Shown here: in pieces, positions 7,974 through 15,211 of the stretch
Position numbering within the stretch: position 1 is the first letter of the stretch
Layout of the letters: every line of letters begins with the position of its first letter
Origin: DATBFG01 sp036558645
Lineage (GTDB): Bacteria; Acidobacteriota; Terriglobia; Terriglobales; Acidobacteriaceae
Assembly: GCA_036558645.1 (NCBI GenBank)
Contig: DATBFG010000049.1
Coordinates: 1 to 20,261 of the forward strand
Reading direction: 5' to 3'
Length of the DNA stretch: 20,261 nucleotides
The notes under the pieces: model-generated
Databases searched by the model: none
Seen by the model: the letters and a program-made list of their open reading frames with translations, nothing else
What the model was told of the DNA's origin: nothing
Program-made: the position numbers and the translations under genes

Positions 7974-8978
7974 ATGCAATTCGGGATCACTTTCAAGCCT
8001 GATATTTCGATCGAACGCATGGTGGCGTTGACACGACAGGCGGAGAAGACCGGTTTCGAGTTCGGCTGGATCTTCGATTCTCATGTCCTGTGGATGGAAC
8101 CATATCCATTACTCACATTGATGGCGATGAACACGCAGCGCATGCGGCTCGGCACTTGCGTCACCAATCCAGCTACGCGTGACCTCACTGTGACCGCAAG
8201 TCTATTTGCCACACTCAACCTCATCTCTGGCGGGCGTATGGAACTTGGTATTGGCCGCGGTGACAGCTCGCGGCGTGTGATGGGCAAGAAACCTGTAACC
8301 TGGTCACAACTAGAAGATGCAGTGAAGGAATTCCGCGATCTGACGTCCGGAAAAGAAGTACAGCACGATGGACAGCCGACGCGTCTCACTTGGGCGAAGG
8401 AGCCTCCGAGAGTCTGGATTGCGGGATACGGGCCCAAAGTTCTGCACATGGCAGGGCGAGTTGCGAATGGCATCATTCTGCAATTCGCCGATCCGGCATT
8501 GATCGCATGGTGCATGGATTTCGTGAAGGAAGGCGCTCGGAGCGTGGGCCGTGACATCCGTGAGATAGAGGTGATGGCGGCTGCGCCAGTATGGGTTTCA
8601 GATGATTTGAGTGTTGCGCGCGAACGCGTGCGATGGTTCCCCGCATTGGTCTCAAATCACGTGGTGGATCTGATCCGGCAGTACAAACCGGAAGATCTTC
8701 CTCCCGCTCTGACCTCTTATGTGCAGGATCGCGGTAATTACGATTACCAGCACCATTGTGAAGTGGAAAGCGACAATGCCAACTTTGTTTCGGACGAAGT
8801 GGTAGACCGGTTTTGTTTGGTCGGGCCCGCAAAAACGCATCGCGAGAAGCTGCGGTCGCTCGCCGAAGTCGGTGTCACGCAGTTCAATATTTATTTGATG
8901 TGTGGTGACGAAGAGGAGAACTTGGGCATCTACGAGCGAGCCGTATTGCCAGAGTTCTTCAAAGCAAAAAAGACATAA
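7974..8978 (+). CDS. LLM-class flavin/F420-dependent oxidoreductase (TIGR03842-like)
   Basis: TIM-barrel oxidoreductase of the luciferase-like monooxygenase superfamily, 334 residues. It closely fits my recollection of the TIGR03842 (CPS_4043) family: WIFDSHVLWMEP near 32-43, VTNPATRDLTVTASLFATLN near 64-83, GIGRGDSSRRV near 92-102, WIAGYGPK near 148-155, and the late EVVDRFCLVGP. The cofactor is FMN or F420 and the substrate is unknown. An AAAGGAAAGAG precedes the ATG by a few bases. The gene is divergent from hydantoinase, and its stop is only 5 nt from the convergent NCS1 stop, so it is embedded in the cluster. It could catalyse a redox step on a pyrimidine, hydantoin or product; this rests on context alone. 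No F420 biosynthesis gene is in the window. Confidence 0.88.
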   Translation: MQFGITFKPDISIERMVALTRQAEKTGFEFGWIFDSHVLWMEPYPLLTLMAMNTQRMRLGTCVTNPATRDLTVTASLFATLNLISGGRMELGIGRGDSSRRVMGKKPVTWSQLEDAVKEFRDLTSGKEVQHDGQPTRLTWAKEPPRVWIAGYGPKVLHMAGRVANGIILQFADPALIAWCMDFVKEGARSVGRDIREIEVMAAAPVWVSDDLSVARERVRWFPALVSNHVVDLIRQYKPEDLPPALTSYVQDRGNYDYQHHCEVESDNANFVSDEVVDRFCLVGPAKTHREKLRSLAEVGVTQFNIYLMCGDEEENLGIYERAVLPEFFKAKKT

Positions 8979-8983
8979 CCGAT

Positions 8984-10414
8984 TTACCCAGCTTCTTGCG
9001 GAGCGAGCACATCCTGACGCTGGAAGCGCATTAGCGCGTAGTAGCCCACGAACGAAACCGCGAAACCGACAAACCAAGAATAATCGTAGAGAATGCGGAT
9101 CGAGGGGAATCCCAACCCCACAAGCGCCGTGCATGCTCCTAATGCGAGAGCGCCGATTGCGCGCCAATTGAATCCCCGGGAATATTCGTAGACTCCACCT
9201 CTAAGATAAAGGTCGTCCACTTGCAGAGCCCGGCGGCGAATGAGGAAGTAATCGCAAATCATGATTCCGGCTACAGGGCCGAGAAAAGCAGCATAACCAC
9301 CAAGCCAACCGAGGATGAACGTCTTGTAATTAGCGAGCAGCTTCCACGGCATCATCGCCATCCCCATAAAACAAGTAATGACACCACCCGTGCGGAAGCT
9401 GATCCCTCGCGGCCATAGATTGGAAAAGTCATTGGCAGGCGAAACGACATTCGCGCCAATATTTACGTTGAGAGTGGCGAGAAGAATGGCAAGGAGCGAA
9501 ATCACCACTGCGACCGGCGAATGAAAACGACTTAGTAGCTGAACCGGATCCCATATCGCCGCGCCGTAAATGACTACGGTGGCCGATGTGACGGCGATAC
9601 CTACGAAGGCATAAAGGGTCATAGTTGTCGGTAGGGCCAATGCCTGACCAATGACTTGTTCGCGCTGATTGCGGGCAAAGCGGGTGAAATCGGGAATGTT
9701 TAGCGAGACGGTCGCCCAGAAGCCCACAGTACCGTTCAAGGCGGGAATTAGAAATTTTAGGAACTCCGAAAAGGTTATGAAGCGGGACGGCACTGAGAGC
9801 ATTGGTCCGAAGCCACCCGCGGTGTGGTAAGCCCATCCTAGTAGTAGCAACCCCACTCCCAGCAGAATGGGAGCGCTAATGCCCTGCAAAATTCGAATGT
9901 ACTCGATTCCTTTTAGAACAACCGTGAGATTAATCAACCAGAAAACGAAGAAGCAAATGGCAGAGCCATACGCGAAGGCCTTCCACCCTGGAAAAATAGT
10001 CGCCAAAAGCGTACTGATTGCCTCACCGCCAATCCACGTTTGAATTCCAAACCATCCGCACGCGACCAAGGCTCGCAGCACCGCAGCGACGTTTGCACCA
10101 AGTACGCCAAAGGAGGCACGAGCCAGAACCGGAAACGGAATTCCATACTTCGCGCCTGGGTGAGAATTCAGCAACATCGGTGCCAACACGATTACATTCC
10201 CCAGAAAGATCGTGCCGACCGCCTGTTTCCAGTTCATCCCACCTTGGATCAGGCTTGCAGCCAGCATGTAGGTGAGAATATTTACCGACATCGAGATCCA
10301 GAGCGCAGCAAAGTTGTAAGTGCCCCAATGCCTTTGTTCTGGACTCGCGGGTGCGAGATCGTGGTTGTACAAAGGGCTGGATTCTATTCGAGATTGGAGC
10401 TCGGGGGTTGTCAT
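8984..10414 (-). CDS. NCS1 nucleobase/hydantoin:cation symporter
   Basis: Inner-membrane secondary transporter, 476 residues with about twelve hydrophobic helices, homologous to Mhp1 (benzyl-hydantoin:Na+) and to allantoin, uracil and cytosine permeases. The cytosolic start (PASPEQRHWGTYNFAALWISM) is the NCS1 signature. WFGIQ at 121-125 keeps the spacing of Mhp1 Trp117 and Gln121, which contact the hydantoin ring. NVNIGANVVSPANDF (316-330) is the conserved helix-8 region. The gene starts 28 nt after the nitrilase-family hydrolase stop and is probably co-transcribed with it. A purine-rich AAAGGGAA abuts the ATG, closer than ideal. The cluster implies import of a dihydropyrimidine, pyrimidine or hydantoin; the exact substrate is not readable. 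Confidence 0.92.
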   Translation of the reverse strand: MTTPELQSRIESSPLYNHDLAPASPEQRHWGTYNFAALWISMSVNILTYMLAASLIQGGMNWKQAVGTIFLGNVIVLAPMLLNSHPGAKYGIPFPVLARASFGVLGANVAAVLRALVACGWFGIQTWIGGEAISTLLATIFPGWKAFAYGSAICFFVFWLINLTVVLKGIEYIRILQGISAPILLGVGLLLLGWAYHTAGGFGPMLSVPSRFITFSEFLKFLIPALNGTVGFWATVSLNIPDFTRFARNQREQVIGQALALPTTMTLYAFVGIAVTSATVVIYGAAIWDPVQLLSRFHSPVAVVISLLAILLATLNVNIGANVVSPANDFSNLWPRGISFRTGGVITCFMGMAMMPWKLLANYKTFILGWLGGYAAFLGPVAGIMICDYFLIRRRALQVDDLYLRGGVYEYSRGFNWRAIGALALGACTALVGLGFPSIRILYDYSWFVGFAVSFVGYYALMRFQRQDVLAPQEAG

Positions 10415-10442
10415 TTCCCTTTGCGACGATTGAGTTACGCCC

Positions 10443-11333
10443 TTAATTCGCAGCCGCCGTTGAACTTGACGTTGTGAGGGCGTCGTAAGTCTCCGGACGG
10501 CGATCGCGGAAGAACTGCCAAACTTTCCGAACTTCAGAAATCATATCGAGGTCCAAATCAGCAACGACAACTTCATCCTTGTCGCGGCTGGCCTGGGCAA
10601 TAATCTTGCCCCGCGGATTGCAGAAATAACTCTTTCCATAAAATTCACCGATGCTCCACGGCTTCTCTGTTCCAACACGGTTAATGGCGCCGACAAAGTA
10701 TCCATTGGCAACTGCGTGAGCAGGTTGTTCCAATTCCCACAAATATTCGGAGAGTCCCGCCACCGTTGCCGATGGGTTGAACACAATCTCAGCTCCGTTC
10801 AGCCCGAGGATTCGCGCACCCTCAGGGAAGTGGCGGTCATAGCAAATGTATACCCCGACGCGTGCGTACTTAGTCTTAAAGACCGGATAACCAAGATCCC
10901 CAGGCGTGAAGTAGAACTTCTCCCAAAAGCCGGGATGGCAGTGCGGAATGTGATGTTTGCGGTACTTGCCGAGATAGCTTCCGTCAGCATCAATGACCGC
11001 TGCCGTGTTGAAATACACGCCAGGCATGTGCTCTTCGTAGACGGGAACAACCATTACCATTTTGTGTTTAGCCGCGATCTTCTTCATGAGTTGAACGGTC
11101 GGCCCCTCTGGCACCCGCTCAGCTAGTTCGTACCAGCGCGCGTTTTGTTCGGCGCAAAAGTACGGACCATAAAAGAGTTCTTGGAGGCAAAGGACTTGAG
11201 CTTTCTTCCGAGCGGCTTGCTCGATCAGCTTTATGTGCCTGTCGATCATCGCCTTCCTGATCTGCTCGAGAGGGCGGTCGGTCCCGAGCGCGGTGCTGGC
11301 TTGAATCAGAGCGCAGCGGACAATGCGAGGCAT
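10443..11333 (-). CDS. beta-ureidopropionase-like nitrilase-family amidohydrolase
   Basis: Cytoplasmic carbon-nitrogen hydrolase, 296 residues. It removes the carbamoyl group from N-carbamoyl-beta-alanine or a related carbamoyl amino acid, releasing CO2 and ammonia, the step after dihydropyrimidinase. The Glu-Lys-Cys triad is visible: E52 (LQELF), K126 (RKHHIP) and C164 (ICYDRHFP). The stretch GLNGAEIVFNPSATV (177-191) and NGYFVGAINRVGTE (210-223) closely resemble eukaryotic-type beta-alanine synthase (UPB1) rather than the M20-type bacterial enzyme. N-carbamoylputrescine or N-carbamoyl-D-amino-acid amidase are alternatives. An AGGAGG 4-5 nt before ATG sets the start. It is the first gene of a two-gene unit with the NCS1 transporter. 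Confidence 0.88.
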   Translation of the reverse strand: MPRIVRCALIQASTALGTDRPLEQIRKAMIDRHIKLIEQAARKKAQVLCLQELFYGPYFCAEQNARWYELAERVPEGPTVQLMKKIAAKHKMVMVVPVYEEHMPGVYFNTAAVIDADGSYLGKYRKHHIPHCHPGFWEKFYFTPGDLGYPVFKTKYARVGVYICYDRHFPEGARILGLNGAEIVFNPSATVAGLSEYLWELEQPAHAVANGYFVGAINRVGTEKPWSIGEFYGKSYFCNPRGKIIAQASRDKDEVVVADLDLDMISEVRKVWQFFRDRRPETYDALTTSSSTAAAN

Positions 11334-11456
11334 ACGTCCTCCTATCTAGAGGAACGAAATATAGCAGAAAACTCCAACGTAACTTGCTTGGGCAGCTGAC
11401 GCACGCATTGGACAGGGCCTCGATGTGATTGGGCGTTGTAGAATGTCTGGCCAGCG

Positions 11457-12575
11457 ATGTCCAATCTTCTGGCCGATCCTACGCGTTCAGCACGGTGTCG
11501 CCTTCTGTGCCTGTTCTTCGTCTGCGGGATGGCCGTTTCAGGTGAGGTCAGCCCGACCTCTTCTAGGCGCCATGTGGTACATGGCCCGCTTATGAACTCT
11601 GCCCGTTCTCAGCATTCCGCCACCGCATTGATGGATGGCAGAGTCTTTATCGCTGGCGGTATCGGAGAGAACGGAAAAGTTCTTGCCAGCAGCGAAATTT
11701 ATGATCCTGAAACCGGTAAGTTCACGCCGGCTGGAAACATGGCTCAACCCCGGCGCGCGCACGCAGCCGTCTTGCTGGTAAGTGGTAGGGTCTTGTTGAT
11801 TGGTGGCTGGGGAACTTCGGGTCCGCTGAGCAGTTGTGAACTGTACGATCCATTCTCCGGAAACTTTCTGCCCGTGGCAAGCATGCAGGAAGCGCGAGGC
11901 GCTCCCCGAGCGATTCTCTTGCAGGATAAGCGCGTGCTGGTAACAGGTGGCGTGGATGCGAATGGCAGTAGCGTGGCCACAGCCGAAATCTATAACCGCA
12001 ACGGCCGGTTTGGCTCCGCGGGGAAAATGTCCATTGGCAGGTCCTACCATACCGCCACTCTACTTCCCCACGAACGTGTGCTCATCATCGGAGGACGCAA
12101 CGGCGATTCTGTCCTCGATAGCAGTGAGATATACGATGCTGAAACCCATCGTTACTCGCCTGTGTCTAGCATGTCAGTGAGCCGTTATAAGCATGCCGCC
12201 GTGACTCTGTCCGGCAACGAAGTGCTCGTGGTGGGAGGCTCCAACGGACGTAAGAAAGACACAGCACAGTGGACTGCCGAAATATTCGATATTGCGGCCC
12301 AGAAGTTTGATAGAGCAGTGAAATTGATCAACCCTCGTGTTGCCATACCCGAACCCATATTGCTGCCCAACCAAAAGGTATTGGTCGTGGGCAGCGCCAC
12401 CGAACTGGAGATGTACGATCCCATGACGCGAACGCTTACGGCAATCAAAGACAAGTTGCCGCGAGCGCTATCGGACCAAACGGGAACCCTGCTTCCGGGT
12501 GGAAAGGTATTGATCGCTGGCGGAACCGACCCGAAACACCGGTCAACGGCCGAAACTTGGATATACCAGCCGTGA
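11457..12575 (+). CDS. exported kelch-repeat beta-propeller protein
   Basis: 372 residues. An N-terminal signal peptide spans about residues 1-29 (basic RSARCR, then hydrophobic LLCLFFVCGMAVSG). From about residue 47 there are seven repeats of roughly 45-50 residues, each with the kelch pattern of a hydrophobic strand followed by GG and then an EIYDP-type strand: VFIAGG, VLLIGG, VLVTGG, VLIIGG, VLVVGG, VLVVGS and VLIAGG. Seven repeats fit a closed seven-bladed propeller, presumably periplasmic or secreted, acting as a binding scaffold. The sixth repeat is the most eroded (VVGS replacing VVGG). The ribosome binding site is weak, so the start is less certain. It is divergent from the hydrolase to its left and no neighbour explains its role; ligand unknown. 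Confidence 0.85.
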   Translation: MSNLLADPTRSARCRLLCLFFVCGMAVSGEVSPTSSRRHVVHGPLMNSARSQHSATALMDGRVFIAGGIGENGKVLASSEIYDPETGKFTPAGNMAQPRRAHAAVLLVSGRVLLIGGWGTSGPLSSCELYDPFSGNFLPVASMQEARGAPRAILLQDKRVLVTGGVDANGSSVATAEIYNRNGRFGSAGKMSIGRSYHTATLLPHERVLIIGGRNGDSVLDSSEIYDAETHRYSPVSSMSVSRYKHAAVTLSGNEVLVVGGSNGRKKDTAQWTAEIFDIAAQKFDRAVKLINPRVAIPEPILLPNQKVLVVGSATELEMYDPMTRTLTAIKDKLPRALSDQTGTLLPGGKVLIAGGTDPKHRSTAETWIYQP

Positions 12576-12989
12576 ATTGGCGATTAGGGTGCTCCAAGTT
12601 AAGCCTCACATCTCCATCAGAATAAATAGACTTACTGTGTCGCCTACCCGGTCATCCTACAGCGAATCGCCCTTAAACCTTGCGCTCGCGATCTGGGTCC
12701 GTTCCATACTTTCGACGACCATTCGTGGTGACTTTATCGTAAAACTAATCGTCTGCGATGAAATTGGTGCCAGTAATCCGTTATCTCTACTTGACGCCGA
12801 AAATTTGCTGATCTATAGTCGCTCGGAATTTGTTCAGACCTCTGGCTGTGGCTCGCCCATCCCCCACGCGAGTTCCTTACGCTCAAAATCGACAGCGTAA
12901 GTTCCCTAGGTGAAAGTGACCGACGTTTGAAGGGTGCAGGAATGCCAGAGGTGCCCACCCGCACGCAGGCTTAGGCGAGAGGTCATTTC
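12576..12989. other. 414-bp gap between kelch gene and LuxR-type regulator
   Basis: No convincing gene. A 107-codon TTG-initiated frame at 12577-12900 lacks a ribosome binding site and any recognisable composition. The notable element is the near-consensus promoter at 12791-12819. Its position implies a leader of about 165-170 nt for the regulator, in which I found no recognisable riboswitch or strong hairpin. Confidence 0.6.
12791..12819 (+). promoter_or_regulatory. sigma-70-type promoter for the LuxR-type regulator
   Basis: TTGACG (12791-12796) and TATAGT (12814-12819) are separated by 17 nt; each hexamer is one base off consensus. The nearest downstream gene is the LuxR-type regulator at 12990. 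This is the best promoter on this strand for the regulator and perhaps for the block to 16261. Confidence 0.55.
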
Positions 12990-13565
12990 ATGGTTCAGAC
13001 CAAGGCATGCCGGCCCGGATTTATTGTGGTGGACACAGAATTGAACTTGGTGGCTTCGAATCAAGAGGCTGTCAAGATACTGCTGTTCCCTCGCGCTCCG
13101 GATAAGCTGACAGAAGCCAGGAATCAACTCTTCGCGAAGATCCGTTCGCAATTGAACGGTGACGGGTTCACCGATTGCGCGACTTCCGTTCGCGAGTTTC
13201 GCTCCGGCAAGCGAGTCTATTTTTGTCGTTCATTCTTGCTCCAGCCTGTCGATTCCTCGGGTTCCCAAGGCCTCACACTGCTGCTATTTCAACGCCGACC
13301 CTCTCCGCTGACGGCGCTATCCGAAGTTTCGGTTCGCTACGCCCTGACACCCCGTGAACAGTATGCCGTCCAGCTCTTACTGGGGGGACTCACAAGCAAG
13401 GAGATCGCACGGGAAATGGGCGTTAGTCCTAATACGGTTAAGGCCTTCTTACGGATGGTAATGGTGAAGATGGGTGTCACGACTCGTTCGGGCATTGTTG
13501 GAAAGATTGCTTCCAGTCCCGATCGCACCGAATCCTCGCAGTCGTCTCACAGCATATACCTTTGA
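12990..13565 (+). CDS. orphan LuxR/NarL-type transcriptional regulator
   Basis: DNA-binding protein of 191 residues. The C-terminal LuxR-type helix-turn-helix at about 118-172 is clear: LTPREQYAVQLLLGGLTSKE, then IAREMGVSPNTVKAFLRMVM, with recognition helix about 146-161. The N-terminal ~100 residues have no receiver aspartate pattern; GFIVVDTELNLVASNQEAVK (10-29) looks like the start of a PAS-like fold, so a small ligand or redox signal rather than phosphorylation is plausible. Several cysteines (C7, C63, C79) lie in this part. GAGAGG about 7 nt before ATG supports the start. It is followed 217 bp later by the two Cys-rich exported genes in the same direction, making it a candidate regulator of them. 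Confidence 0.88.
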   Translation: MVQTKACRPGFIVVDTELNLVASNQEAVKILLFPRAPDKLTEARNQLFAKIRSQLNGDGFTDCATSVREFRSGKRVYFCRSFLLQPVDSSGSQGLTLLLFQRRPSPLTALSEVSVRYALTPREQYAVQLLLGGLTSKEIAREMGVSPNTVKAFLRMVMVKMGVTTRSGIVGKIASSPDRTESSQSSHSIYL

Positions 13566-13769
13566 ACTAACCCAAAAGTAGTAAGCCATCCGAACATATC
13601 CAGTCACACTAGCCCACACTACTTATCCAAAAAGGATTGCGAAAAGGAGATTAGTACGAGCGATTAAGGCTCTTTGGGGAATTGTTCATGACAAAAGGTG
13701 GGTTAGAGTCCTCTGGCGCGCCATGTGGTCGAGCTATCCCTTGAACTAATCGGCCAAAATGTGCGCTTT

Positions 13770-13776
13770 AAGGAGA
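13770..13776 (+). promoter_or_regulatory. ribosome binding site that fixes the start of Cys-rich protein 1
   Basis: AAGGAGA lies 6 nt before ATG 13783. The same arrangement, with nearly the same flanking bases (TTAAGGAGA, one variable base, TTCCAATG), precedes the paralogue. An earlier in-frame ATG at 13759 would bury this site inside the gene and add a stretch before the signal peptide, so 13783 is the start. Confidence 0.8.
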
Positions 13777-13782
13777 GTTCCA

Positions 13783-14361
13783 ATGATTAGAACAAAACTC
13801 GCCACGCTTCTTGTGTTGGCGGCGGTTTTCACCGGCTTACTGATAGTAAGCGGCGGAACGGCGCAAGCACAAAGTTTGGATGTCTACCAAGTCGCTTATT
13901 ACTCGGGGGGAGCCACGTCATCCAGCCCTCCTCCGGTGAATGGCGCGATTCAGGTCATCAACCCGGGCGCCTCAGGTGGTGATCTCTGCGCTGATATTTA
14001 TGTATTCGATCCGTCAGAGGAGATGAAGGCATGTTGTAGCTGCATTATCACTCCTGATGGATTGCTAACTCTTACAATTTTCGACGTCACCAACAATCCT
14101 GCCAATGGCGTGTTTAGCCCAACTGGGGCCATCAAGATCATCTCGGATTCCAGTTGCAACGCAACCGCGCCGGCACCCACTCCGGAACTGCGGGCGTGGA
14201 TCAACAATGTGAACAACGGTACCGTTACAGAATCCGAGTTCGAAGCCACGCCACTGTCCTCAAGGGAGCTTTCCGGCTTGGGAGCGCTGTGTGGCGCGAT
14301 CGGGAACCTTAGCGGAACTGGAATCTGCGCCACTGCAAGCCCCTTCTGCTTCTACCCGTAA
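13783..14361 (+). CDS. exported eight-cysteine protein, paralogue 1 (function unknown)
   Basis: 192 residues. A Sec signal peptide at about 1-30 (MIRTK, hydrophobic LATLLVLAAVFTGLLIV, AQAQ cleavage region) directs export. The mature part has eight cysteines: one in LCADIYVFD, three in the ACCSC cluster, then single ones in SSC, ALC, GIC and PFC. All eight align with those of the next gene. The conserved core is a VINPG motif, LCADIYVFD, CCxC and TPDGL, followed later by a PTPELRAW helix and a Ser/Glu/Leu-rich segment. An even cysteine number in an exported protein suggests disulfides. I know no function for this family. The downstream gene encodes a DsbA-like oxidoreductase, a plausible folding partner. 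It is not a lipoprotein. Confidence 0.82.
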   Translation: MIRTKLATLLVLAAVFTGLLIVSGGTAQAQSLDVYQVAYYSGGATSSSPPPVNGAIQVINPGASGGDLCADIYVFDPSEEMKACCSCIITPDGLLTLTIFDVTNNPANGVFSPTGAIKIISDSSCNATAPAPTPELRAWINNVNNGTVTESEFEATPLSSRELSGLGALCGAIGNLSGTGICATASPFCFYP

Positions 14362-14373
14362 CCAGCAACGATG

Positions 14374-14399
14374 GTACTCGAGAGGTACTTGCTCGAGAG
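14374..14399. repeat. short direct repeats between the Cys-rich paralogues
   Basis: CTCGAGAG occurs at 14377-14384 and 14392-14399, and GGTACT at 14374-14379 and 14384-14389. The spacing is about one and a half and one helical turns. It lies in the 90-bp gap between the paralogues. It may be an operator or just low-complexity sequence. Confidence 0.2.
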
Positions 14400-14438
14400 C
14401 CGAGTCATGGTGGGAGATCGCGCCAACAGGCGCACATT

Positions 14439-14445
14439 AAGGAGA
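14439..14445 (+). promoter_or_regulatory. ribosome binding site that fixes the start of Cys-rich protein 2
   Basis: AAGGAGA lies 6 nt before ATG 14452, duplicating the arrangement before paralogue 1 at 13770-13776. It rules out the longer frame beginning at 14371, whose extra residues are basic and precede an ordinary signal peptide. Confidence 0.8.
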
Positions 14446-14451
14446 TTTCCA

Positions 14452-15093
14452 ATGCTTCAAACGAGAACAGCAAGGATTTGTTACCTGGTACTTCTGGCCA
14501 CCGCCTTGGTGCTGGTGTCGAGTATGGCGGTAGCTCAGGAAATCCCAGATGACGTCTACTTTGTGAGCTACTACTCGAATGCTCACAATACTTCCAATGC
14601 CGACGCTAAGGTTCGCGTTGTGAACCCCGGAACCGCGAATGGGAGAAATCTCTGCGCGGATATCTACGTTTTCGATAACACCGAGCAGTTGCTGGAATGC
14701 TGTGGTTGCACCACCACACCCGATGATCTCAGGACAATCTCTGTGGACAAGGATCTGACGAGCAACTCGGGAAATGGGCAGCCTCTAACAAATGGAGTCA
14801 TCAAAGTCGTGTCCGCTAACGCTAATCCGAGGGGTGGAGTGATTTGTGACCCAACGGGAGGCAACACGATTGGCACCATCCGTGACAACATTGTTCCTGT
14901 GGCTGACTTGCGAGTTTGGGCGACCCACATCCAACTGCCCTTTACCGGCAGCACAAAAGTGGCTACTACCGAAGAAGAATTTGCCAGTTCGACTCTTACG
15001 CAAAGCGAGTTGAATTTCCTGCAGGAAACCTGCTTCGGAGTTCAAATCCTTGGCAGCGGCAAGGGCGTCTGCAGTTGCGGTTTTGGCAGGTAG
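14452..15093 (+). CDS. exported eight-cysteine protein, paralogue 2 (function unknown)
   Basis: 213 residues with a Sec signal peptide (MLQTRTARIC, hydrophobic YLVLLATALVLVSSMAVAQ; cleavage after about residue 29). The mature part shares with the preceding gene VYxVxYYS near its start, VVNPG, LCADIYVFD, the CCGC cluster, TPDDLRT, ADLRVW and a terminal SELNFLQ segment. It has eight mature cysteines (one, three, one, one, two) that align with paralogue 1, the last two closer together (CSC). A central insertion rich in Asn/Gly (about 95-140) accounts for most of the extra length. A tandem duplication that included the ribosome binding region is the simplest origin. A SurA-N/DsbA-type gene follows after 118 bp. 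No known function. Confidence 0.82.
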   Translation: MLQTRTARICYLVLLATALVLVSSMAVAQEIPDDVYFVSYYSNAHNTSNADAKVRVVNPGTANGRNLCADIYVFDNTEQLLECCGCTTTPDDLRTISVDKDLTSNSGNGQPLTNGVIKVVSANANPRGGVICDPTGGNTIGTIRDNIVPVADLRVWATHIQLPFTGSTKVATTEEEFASSTLTQSELNFLQETCFGVQILGSGKGVCSCGFGR

Positions 15094-15148
15094 ATCGAAC
15101 CCCTGGAGTAGTTCAGCCTTCCCCCCTCTCCTCGCTCACGGGCGCTTG

Positions 15149-15169
15149 GACGCCGGTTCTGCCGGCGTC
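15149..15169 (+). terminator. GC-rich hairpin between Cys-rich gene 2 and the DsbA-like gene
   Basis: GACGCCGG (15149-15156) pairs perfectly with CCGGCGTC (15162-15169) around a 5-nt loop. No immediate T-run follows; a GTTTTCT stretch occurs about 15 nt later. It could partly terminate or stabilise the upstream transcript and so lower expression of the oxidoreductase relative to its presumed substrates. Weak as an intrinsic terminator. Confidence 0.35.
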
Positions 15170-15211
15170 TGTCGAGCCCGACGTTTTCTATTTCCGCATG
15201 GAGGACTCCAC

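Noticed and set aside
9682..9697. Further copy of the inverted-repeat core (GTGAAATCGGGA)
   Set aside because: It lies inside the conserved coding sequence of the NCS1 transporter, so the 12-base match is best explained by chance.
12577..12900. 107-codon ORF after the kelch gene
   Set aside because: TTG start, no ribosome binding site, no family resemblance, and the promoter at 12791 lies inside it.
13759..13782. Upstream in-frame ATG for Cys-rich protein 1
   Set aside because: It would enclose the AAGGAGA ribosome binding site that is duplicated before the paralogue.
14371..14451. Upstream in-frame ATG for Cys-rich protein 2
   Set aside because: Same reasoning: the AAGGAGA at 14439 and a signal peptide starting at 14452 fit the shorter gene.
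15050..15211. Longer start for the DsbA-like gene
   Set aside because: It overlaps the end of the preceding gene, has no ribosome binding site, and would put about 54 residues ahead of an otherwise normal signal peptide. GGAGGA at 15200 supports ATG 15212.
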